Assembly: GCA_023229685.1 (NCBI GenBank)
Contig: JALNYT010000009.1
Coordinates: 66,330-130,329 of the forward strand
DNA length: 64,000 nucleotides
Source: Sulfuritalea sp.
Lineage (GTDB): Bacteria; Pseudomonadota; Gammaproteobacteria; Burkholderiales; Rhodocyclaceae
Direction: 5' to 3'
Shown here piece after piece: positions 58,088 through 64,000 of the stretch. A program made the position numbers and the translations under genes. Each line of letters opens with the position of its first letter. Within the stretch, counting starts at the first letter, position 1. The notes beneath the pieces were generated by a model. It did not search any database. It saw nothing but the letters and a program-made list of their open reading frames with translations, and was not told where the DNA came from.

Positions 58088-58483
58088 TCAGGCGAGGCGC
58101 CTCTTGATGATTTGCAGCAGTTCGAGCGGTCCGTAGGGCTTGACGAAGTAGTCGTCCGCACCGACCTCCCTGCCGCGCTGCTTGTCGGACTCCTGGCCGC
58201 GAGCAGACACCAGTGCGACATAGGTCTTCCCGAGTTCAGGATCGCTGCGGATCTTTACGCAGAGCTGGTAGCCATCCATCTCGCCCGGCATCATGACGTC
58301 GAGGATCACCCCGCGGGGCTGTTCGCGGCGAAGAATCTCCCAGGCGGAAGCCGCATCCTCCGCTTCAAACAAGTCGTAGTGGTTGCCTAACGTGAGCCGT
58401 AACAGCTTCCGGATATCCGGCTGGTCATCGACGATCAGCAGCTTGTCCCTGTCCAAGCGGAATCCTTTCGTTTTCAACGACAT
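58088..58483 (-). CDS. Single-domain response regulator
   Basis: A 131-aa receiver: KLLIVDDQPDIRKLLRLTL, phospho-acceptor in GVILDVMMPGEMDG and lysine in YFVKPYGPLELLQ. No output domain, so it may act as a phosphate relay or protein-protein switch for the adjacent MASE1-CHASE kinase. The start MSLKTKGFRL is at 58483; no strong ribosome-binding site is visible and an earlier ATG (58525) exists in frame. Confidence 0.88.
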   Translation of the reverse strand: MSLKTKGFRLDRDKLLIVDDQPDIRKLLRLTLGNHYDLFEAEDAASAWEILRREQPRGVILDVMMPGEMDGYQLCVKIRSDPELGKTYVALVSARGQESDKQRGREVGADDYFVKPYGPLELLQIIKRRLA

Positions 58484-58628
58484 TGCGCCATTGTATGATA
58501 GCAAGATAAGGTCCGCTTCCGGCAAGACCAGTGGACCGCTGTATCTGCGCTTCAGATATCATGCCACACAGATGTCACGTGCAATGGCATCTGCTGCCGT
58601 GGCGCCTCATCGAATTCAGAAGGTTCTT

Positions 58629-59495
58629 ATGCCCGCCAACTTTCCTCCTGTCCCGCCTTCGCCTTCGCCAGCGCCTATGCTCGATGACAGTGCGGTTCTG
58701 GCGCTGACCAGCGACGGAGAGCGTGAGCTTCGCGAACCCGGAACGACGCTTCCATCAGCCCATCTGGAGGCGCTGGTGCGCATCGACGGGCTCGCGACCG
58801 TCGCACAGTTGCTGGCGCAAGCACGCGGCGTAGACCCGGACGGGCTGAGAGCAACACTGACTGAACTGATTGACAAGAACTTCGTCTGCGTCGTTGGCGA
58901 TTCGGCCGACAAGGCCGTCGACGCCGGCGATTTCTTTACCTTGGAGATTGAGCACACCGACGTTTCTGACCCGGGCGAACAGGCTCATGCCGAAGCAGAA
59001 TCCAACACGGACTTTCTTCGGCGAAATGGCTACTACGTCAACATGGCCCGTCGTTCAGCCGTCAGGCAAGAACTTCCTGCTGGGCGCAAACTGACGATAC
59101 TCGTGATCGACGACGACCCGGATATCTGCAAACTGCTGCAGATATACCTCAAGCTCGAAGGTTTGGACAGCCGCACGGCCGCCAACCGCGCCGAGATTCT
59201 CGCCGAGTTTCGTCGCCCTACATTACCGGATCTGGTGTTGCTCGATGTCCATCTGACGGATGCCAATGGCTTCGACATCCTTGCCAAGATGCGCCAGCAC
59301 CCGGTGCTGAAGACACTGCCGGTCATCATGCTGACGGCCGAAGCGACCCGCGAGGCTGTGCTCAGGGGGATACTCGGCGGCGCGGATGGATACATCACCA
59401 AGCCCTTTCAGATCCATCCTCTGGTCAAGGCCGTCAAGGCGGTGCTCGGCCTGAAGTACGATGCGACTGATCAGGATTGGGATTTTTCGCTCTGA
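58629..59495 (+). CDS. Response regulator with a novel N-terminal domain
   Basis: A 288-aa protein with a C-terminal receiver (~155-275): LTILVIDDDPDICKLLQIYL, phospho-acceptor in LVLLDVHLTDANGFD, and lysine in YITKPFQIHPLV. The first ~110 residues have a pro-rich start and a winged-helix-like pattern (LEALVRIDGLATVAQLLAQA, LRATLTELIDKNFVCVV). So the receiver is C-terminal, which is unusual. Start 58629 has AGAAGG upstream. It is divergent from the single-domain regulator. Confidence 0.82.
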   Translation: MPANFPPVPPSPSPAPMLDDSAVLALTSDGERELREPGTTLPSAHLEALVRIDGLATVAQLLAQARGVDPDGLRATLTELIDKNFVCVVGDSADKAVDAGDFFTLEIEHTDVSDPGEQAHAEAESNTDFLRRNGYYVNMARRSAVRQELPAGRKLTILVIDDDPDICKLLQIYLKLEGLDSRTAANRAEILAEFRRPTLPDLVLLDVHLTDANGFDILAKMRQHPVLKTLPVIMLTAEATREAVLRGILGGADGYITKPFQIHPLVKAVKAVLGLKYDATDQDWDFSL

Positions 59496-59620
59496 ACCAC
59501 TCGCGAGGCATTGTCACTGCTGGCGGAGATCGACGACGTAAACCGCAATACGGCAGCGGCCGCAGCCAATAGTCGGCGCTGGCGGGACGGCGCTGCGTGC
59601 CGCTCGCCGCCCGGCGGCAG

Positions 59621-61501
59621 TTACAGCGCTACCCGCGTCCCCAGTTCTACCACCTGATTTGGCGGCAGGCCGAAGTAGTCCGCCGCTGTACCGGCATTGC
59701 GGCACAGCGTTGCGAACAGGGCTTCGCGCCAGTAGGGCATGGCCGCGCCGACCCGGGGTATCACCGTTTCACGGCCGAGGAAGTAGGATGTCGCCATCGG
59801 CTCCATGTCCAGCCCCTGCTCGGAGCACCACTCAAGGGCCGTCGGCACGTCGGGCGCATCCATGAAACCGAAATGGATGCCGACGTGGTAGAAGCGATGA
59901 TTCAGCCGCGTCACGGCCACCCGCTGTGCGTCCGCCACGCGCGGCACGGATTCCACCGTCACGGTAGCCAGTACCACCTGTTCGTGAAGCACCTTGTTGT
60001 GCTTCAGGTTGTGCAGCAGGGCGTGAGGCACATGGTCAGGATAGGGCGTCATGAACACCGCCGTGCCGGGCACGGTGATCGTGTCCGGCCTCTCGATGCC
60101 GGTAATGAAATCTTTGAGAAGCAGCGCCTGGGTGTCGAGCTTCTCGTCGAGCAGTTCGCGCCCGGCCTTCCAGGTCGTCAGCAGCAGATAGACCGCGCCG
60201 CCGAAGACCAGCGGGAACCAGCCGCCATCGTGAATCTTGGTCGAATTGGCGGCGAGGAAGGTCAGGTCGAGAGCCAGCAGCGCACCGAACACCGGCAGCG
60301 CCAGCCGCCGCCGCCAGCCCCACTGTCGGCGCGCCACGACGTAGGCGAAGAGTGTGGTGATGATCATGGTGCCGGTGACCGCGATGCCGTAGGCCGCCGC
60401 CAGGTTGGTGGACGACCTGAAGGCCAGCACCAGCGCGATTACCCCCGCCAGCATCAGCCAGTTGACGCCGGGCATGTAAATCTGCCCCATCTGGCTGCCT
60501 GAGGTGTGCTCCAGCTCCATGCGCGGCGCATAGCCGAGCTGGATTGCCTGCTGCGTGATCGAATACACGCCGGTGATCACCGCCTGCGAAGCGATCACCG
60601 TGGCGACCGTGGCCAAGCCCACCAGCGGCAGCAGGAACCAGTCCGGCGCCATTAGGTAGAAGGGATTCCTGACGGCCGCCGGATCGGCCAGCAGCAAGGC
60701 GCCCTGGCCGAAGTAGTTGAGAATCAGAGCCGGCAGCACCAGCCCGAACCAGGCGAGGCGGATCGGCCGCCGGCCGAAGTGGCCCATGTCGGCATACAGC
60801 GCCTCGGCGCCGGTCAAGGCCAGGAAGACGGTGCCCATGGCGAGGAAACCCAGGGTCGGATCGGCGGCGAGGAAGGCCAATGCATGCTGGGGCAACAACG
60901 CGGCGAGGATACCGGGATGACTTGCAATCTGCGCCACGCCCATGCTTCCCAGCACCGCAAACCACACAATCATGACCGGCCCGAAGGCAACGCCCACCTT
61001 CGCCGTGCCCTGACTCTGGATCGAGAACAGGGCGACCAGAATACCCAGCGTGATCGGCACGATATAAGCCGTGAACATCGGGGTCGCCACATCCAGCCCT
61101 TCCACCGCCGAGAGCACCGAAATGGCCGGCGTGATCAGGCCGTCGCCATAGAACAGCGCGGCGCCGAACAGGCCCAGCAGGATCACGCCCTGCCGCGTGC
61201 GGCCGGAAATTCCCTTGTCGGCCAGCACCCGCGCCATCAGCGCCATGATGCCGCCCTCGCCCCTGTTGTCGGCGCGCAGGATCAGCGCCACGTATTTGAA
61301 CGAAACGACGATCACCAGCGACCAGAACACCAGCGAGAGAATGCCCAGCACGTTGGCGGCCGTGATCGGCACCGGATGGTGGGCGTTGCCGAAGACTTCC
61401 TTGAGGGCATACAGCGGACTGGTACCGATGTCGCCATAGACCACGCCGAGGGCGGCCAGGGCGAGGACGGCGGTTCTGCCCTTGTTCAATTCCTGGCTCA
61501 T
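59621..61501 (-). CDS. kup: Kup-type potassium uptake transporter
   Basis: A 626-aa K+ transporter of the KUP/HAK family with about 12 hydrophobic segments and a cytosolic C-terminal part. Family blocks are AALGVVYGDIGTSPLYALKE, FGAALFYGDGLITPAISVLSAVEGL, LTGAEALYADMGHFGRRPI and TGTMIITTLFAYVVA. ATG at 61501 overlaps the regulator stop by 4 bases. The gene ends the kdpD-like / kdpE-like / kup operon, so K+ supply probably controls it. Confidence 0.95.
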   Translation of the reverse strand: MSQELNKGRTAVLALAALGVVYGDIGTSPLYALKEVFGNAHHPVPITAANVLGILSLVFWSLVIVVSFKYVALILRADNRGEGGIMALMARVLADKGISGRTRQGVILLGLFGAALFYGDGLITPAISVLSAVEGLDVATPMFTAYIVPITLGILVALFSIQSQGTAKVGVAFGPVMIVWFAVLGSMGVAQIASHPGILAALLPQHALAFLAADPTLGFLAMGTVFLALTGAEALYADMGHFGRRPIRLAWFGLVLPALILNYFGQGALLLADPAAVRNPFYLMAPDWFLLPLVGLATVATVIASQAVITGVYSITQQAIQLGYAPRMELEHTSGSQMGQIYMPGVNWLMLAGVIALVLAFRSSTNLAAAYGIAVTGTMIITTLFAYVVARRQWGWRRRLALPVFGALLALDLTFLAANSTKIHDGGWFPLVFGGAVYLLLTTWKAGRELLDEKLDTQALLLKDFITGIERPDTITVPGTAVFMTPYPDHVPHALLHNLKHNKVLHEQVVLATVTVESVPRVADAQRVAVTRLNHRFYHVGIHFGFMDAPDVPTALEWCSEQGLDMEPMATSYFLGRETVIPRVGAAMPYWREALFATLCRNAGTAADYFGLPPNQVVELGTRVAL

Positions 61502-62205
61502 GTCGCAGACTCCTGCAACTGGAAACGGTAGCCGATTCCGGTTTCGGTGAGCAGGAAGCGAGGTCGCGCCGGATCGGCTTCGAGCTTCTGCCGCAGATGG
61601 CCGATGTAGATTCGCAAATAGTGACCGCGCTCGGCGTGCCCAACTCCCCATACGTCCTTCAGCAACTGGCGATGCGTCATTACGCGACCGGCATTCGCCA
61701 GCAGCGCACCGAGCAGACGGTATTCGATGGGTGTAAGGTGAATCGCGGCTCCGTCGCGGGTGACCGTACGATGGACGCGGTCGACGCGGATGCCGCCGAA
61801 TTCGATCACGGTCTCGCCAGCGCCGACTTTCTGCCGCCGCAACAGCGCGCGCACCCGCGCCCGCATTTCCTGGACGCCGAATGGCTTGGTCAGGTAATCG
61901 TCGGCACCGGCATCCAGCGCCGCGACTTTCTCCGCCTCGGCCGAACGGGCCGAAAGGACCAGCACCGGCAGCAGGGTCCAGGTGCGCAGTTCGCGAATCA
62001 ATTCGACGCCATCACGGTCCGGCAGACCGAGGTCGATGATCGCCAGAGCCGGCCCCGGCGCGGCGAACGCCTCCAGCGCCTCGGCCGCCGAACCGGCTTC
62101 GACCACGCGACCCTCGTCCTCCAGTGCGGCGCGAACGAAGCGCCGGATCTGCGGCTCGTCCTCGACTACCAGAATCAGCGGACGATCATCATTCACCGGC
62201 TTCAT
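61498..62205 (-). CDS. kdpE: KdpE-like response regulator
   Basis: A 235-aa OmpR-type regulator: LILVVEDEPQIRRFVRAALE, phospho-acceptor in LAIIDLGLPDRDGVELI, and lysine in YLTKPFGVQEM; winged helix ending LTETGIGYRFQ. Closest in feel to KdpE. The ATG at 62205 has GGAGG almost touching it; a GTG at 62196 (VNDDRPLIL) would be spaced better from the same site. It overlaps the kinase stop on one side and the kup start on the other. Confidence 0.88.
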   Translation of the reverse strand: MKPVNDDRPLILVVEDEPQIRRFVRAALEDEGRVVEAGSAAEALEAFAAPGPALAIIDLGLPDRDGVELIRELRTWTLLPVLVLSARSAEAEKVAALDAGADDYLTKPFGVQEMRARVRALLRRQKVGAGETVIEFGGIRVDRVHRTVTRDGAAIHLTPIEYRLLGALLANAGRVMTHRQLLKDVWGVGHAERGHYLRIYIGHLRQKLEADPARPRFLLTETGIGYRFQLQESAT

Positions 62206-63694
62206 CCTCCAACACGGGCGGGGCGCCGAGTGGCAGCGTGAAGACCATGCGGGTTCCGCCTTCCGCACGGCGTTCCGCCTGGATGCGGCCGCCATGGGCT
62301 TCGACTATGGCCCGGCAGATCGCCAGGCCGAGACCGCCGCCCGCGCCCGAGTGACGCCCGCGCTCGAACAGGTCGAACACGCTTTCCTCCTGATTCGGCG
62401 GCAAACCTGGCCCGGCATCGACAACGGCCACTTCGACCACATCACCGGCGAGCCTCGCGGTGATGACAATGTCACCCTGCGGCGCATATTTCGCGGCGTT
62501 CTCCAGCAAGTTGCAGAATACCCGCTCGAGCAGCACCGCGTCGAATTCGAGGGGCGGCAAATCCGGCGCCAGGTCCAGGCGCAGCTCGCGGCCCACCAGC
62601 GCGCCCGTCATTGCCTTGAGGCTGCTGCCGATCACTTCCTCCAGCGGCTGCCATTCGCAATTCAGCACGATCTTGCCGGTCTGCAGGCGGGCCATGTCCA
62701 GCAGGTTATGCACCAGCCCCGACAGGCGCAGCGCCTGGTCGCGAATCGCCACCGCCGATTCCAGCGCCGACGGCGGCAGGGCGGGACGGGCCAGCGTCAG
62801 CGAATCGGCCAAGCCCACCAGCACCGTCAGCGGGGTACGCAGATCATGTGACACGGCGGACAGCAGCGCGCTACGCAAACGCTCCGATTCCATGCCCAGC
62901 GTGACCTGCTGAACCACTTCGCCATAATGCAGACGCTCGACGGCGATGGCCGCCAACGAAGCCACGGCATCCAGCAGCGGGCGTCTTTCGGCAGCACATA
63001 CCTGCTCGGCATGTTCGGCATAAACCAGCAGCACACCGCGCGTCCTCACCGGCGAAACCAGCGGCAGCGCCAGTGCCGGCTCATAGCCGCTCTCCTCCGC
63101 AACCAGGTGCATCGGCTGCCCTTGCTCATAGACGGCGCGCACATGGGGCTGGCATTTGTCGTCTCCTCGCGGCGCCGGGAACGCCACCAGCGCGTCATTG
63201 GCGCGCGGCAGATAAAGAATTGCCTCGATCTCCAGCCGCGCTTTCAGGAAATGCCGCACGATATCGGCCACCTGCTCCGCCGCGATCGCACCCGAAAGCT
63301 CCTTCGCGATGTCGTACAAGCCTCGCGTCTCGTCTTCGCGCCTGGCCGCGAGCAAGGCTTTTTCGCGCAGGCGGGAGGCGAGTTGGCCAATCACCAGCGC
63401 CACAACCAGCATCACGGCGAAAGTGATCAGGTACTGGGCGTCGGCCACCGCCATCGAGAATCGCGGTTCCACGAAAAAAAAGTCGAACAAGGCCACGCCG
63501 CCAAAGGCCGCCAGGATTGCCGGTCCGCTGCCAAGACGCATGGCCACCAGCGCCACGAGCAGAAGAAAGATCATGACAATGTTGGCGGCGTCGACCACGC
63601 CATGCAAGGGCCAGGTCAGCAATGTGGTTGCCACGCAGGCAAGCGCAGCGCGGAAATAGTCACCGATCCCGCTTGATGAATTGGATTCCCTCAT
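62189..63694 (-). CDS. KdpD-like sensor kinase lacking the N-terminal sensory domain
   Basis: A 501-aa protein equivalent to the C-terminal half of KdpD. It starts with the four-helix DUF4118 membrane region (ALACVATTLLTWPLHGVVDA, FGGVALFDFFFVEPRFSM, ITFAVMLVVALVIGQLASRL), then a GAF-like domain, HisKA with LSAVSHDLRTPLTVLVGLADS and HATPase with NLLENAAKYAPQGD and GGLGLAICRAIVEAHGG. The KdpD cytoplasmic ATP-binding and USP-like domains (~370 residues) are absent. Together with KdpE and Kup it forms a K+ operon, while kdpFABC is not in the window. Confidence 0.88.
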   Translation of the reverse strand: MRESNSSSGIGDYFRAALACVATTLLTWPLHGVVDAANIVMIFLLLVALVAMRLGSGPAILAAFGGVALFDFFFVEPRFSMAVADAQYLITFAVMLVVALVIGQLASRLREKALLAARREDETRGLYDIAKELSGAIAAEQVADIVRHFLKARLEIEAILYLPRANDALVAFPAPRGDDKCQPHVRAVYEQGQPMHLVAEESGYEPALALPLVSPVRTRGVLLVYAEHAEQVCAAERRPLLDAVASLAAIAVERLHYGEVVQQVTLGMESERLRSALLSAVSHDLRTPLTVLVGLADSLTLARPALPPSALESAVAIRDQALRLSGLVHNLLDMARLQTGKIVLNCEWQPLEEVIGSSLKAMTGALVGRELRLDLAPDLPPLEFDAVLLERVFCNLLENAAKYAPQGDIVITARLAGDVVEVAVVDAGPGLPPNQEESVFDLFERGRHSGAGGGLGLAICRAIVEAHGGRIQAERRAEGGTRMVFTLPLGAPPVLEDEAGE

Positions 63695-64000
63695 GAATTC
63701 ATGCTACCCGCCGGGATGTAAAAAGGGGGTAAAAATCGTGCGGATGCCGGACCTCATTCCGAACAGACTTCATTTTCGATTTTGATCCCAGCCCGACGGA
63801 TTACTATCACCTCTACCTGCTGATCAAGGATCTGCGCAAAGCAGCGAATTGAGCGACCGACTACAGGCAGTAACCGGCCTATTCTGTTGAAAAAGTCGGT
63901 TTTATTTTTCCGCGGGTGCGGTTCAACATTCTCGAATTGAAGTCCTGGGCGAGTTGGTTGTGTGTGTCTGAAGGCGAGGTACCCTCAACCCGCCACTACT
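63695..64000. other. Window edge: no complete gene, possible gene fragment and IS-like end
   Basis: About 300 bases. A short plus-strand frame near 63770-63852 encodes DYYHLYLLIKDLRKAAN followed by a stop, which may be the C-terminal remnant of a protein I cannot name. From about 63877, GGCCTATTCTGTTGAAAAAG resembles ends of some IS elements, but no transposase is inside the window. Confidence 0.3.

Noticed and set aside
63713..63732. GCTACC-N8-TGTAAA just upstream of the KdpD-like kinase
   Set aside because: Only one weak copy, right half mismatched, no tandem partner.
1..64000. tRNA, rRNA, CRISPR arrays, prophage or complete IS elements
   Set aside because: I looked for CCA-ended cloverleafs, regular direct repeats with spacers, integrases and transposases and saw none that can be supported.

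Overview
The window is GC-rich chromosomal DNA that reads as a betaproteobacterium, most likely a Rhodocyclales or Sterolibacteriaceae-like organism. That placement is inferred from the mdh / CoA-ester-lyase / acnB order, AcnB instead of AcnA, a BCAM0308-family protein, a group II truncated globin and many two-component systems. I found no tRNA, rRNA, CRISPR array, prophage or intact insertion sequence.

Layout. 1-4.98 kb: TCA-cycle genes (mdh, a CoA-ester lyase, acnB) behind a perfect palindrome and ending in a strong terminator. 5-8.4 kb: a GGDEF/EAL protein with a cupredoxin-like and an NTF2-like exported protein. 8.7-11.1 kb: an ECF sigma / zinc anti-sigma / periplasmic metal-sensor operon plus a target gene; two matching ECF-type promoters suggest autoregulation. 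11.1-39 kb: a dense stress and maintenance region. It holds a NarL-type kinase/regulator pair, a BCAM0308-family zinc protein, an AmmeMemoRadiSam radical SAM enzyme, two protein-L-isoaspartate methyltransferases (one exported), a Mut7-C RNase, a hibernation factor fused to a cold-shock domain, a DksA-like protein, an RNA-repair set (DUF504, RtcB, archease, PolX), NAD salvage genes, a Raf-kinase-inhibitor-like protein, a cyclopropane-fatty-acid-synthase-like methyltransferase with a geranylgeranyl-reductase-like flavoprotein, two Hsp20 chaperones and a minimal SufC/SufB pair. 39-45 kb: an OmpR/EnvZ-like system with a truncated haemoglobin, a PerM-type permease, a cyclic-nucleotide-binding protein, thpR and ispF. 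45-48.5 kb: an accessory block separates ispF from ispD. 48.5-55.3 kb: an MgtC/DUF4010 membrane protein, an AmrB-AmrA fusion with a second AmrS, a lower-GC GDSL hydrolase and a beta-CASP metallo-hydrolase. 55.4-63.7 kb: further two-component genes and a Kup transporter in operon with a KdpE-like regulator and an N-terminally truncated KdpD-like kinase.

The most interesting signal is non-coding. Five intergenic regions carry a pair of 20-bp palindromes (consensus AATACC-N8-GGTATT) repeated at exactly 23 bp. A plausible -10 hexamer lies 20-21 bp beyond the promoter-proximal palindrome in each case. They sit in front of a lysine-rich protein, the BCAM0308 gene, the YbhB gene, the CFA-synthase / flavoprotein / Hsp20 genes and a PAS-domain gene. 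Two of the five flank the NarL-type kinase/regulator operon, which makes that regulator the leading candidate to bind them. This looks like a compact stress, dormancy or low-oxygen regulon; the regulator and inducing signal are inference.
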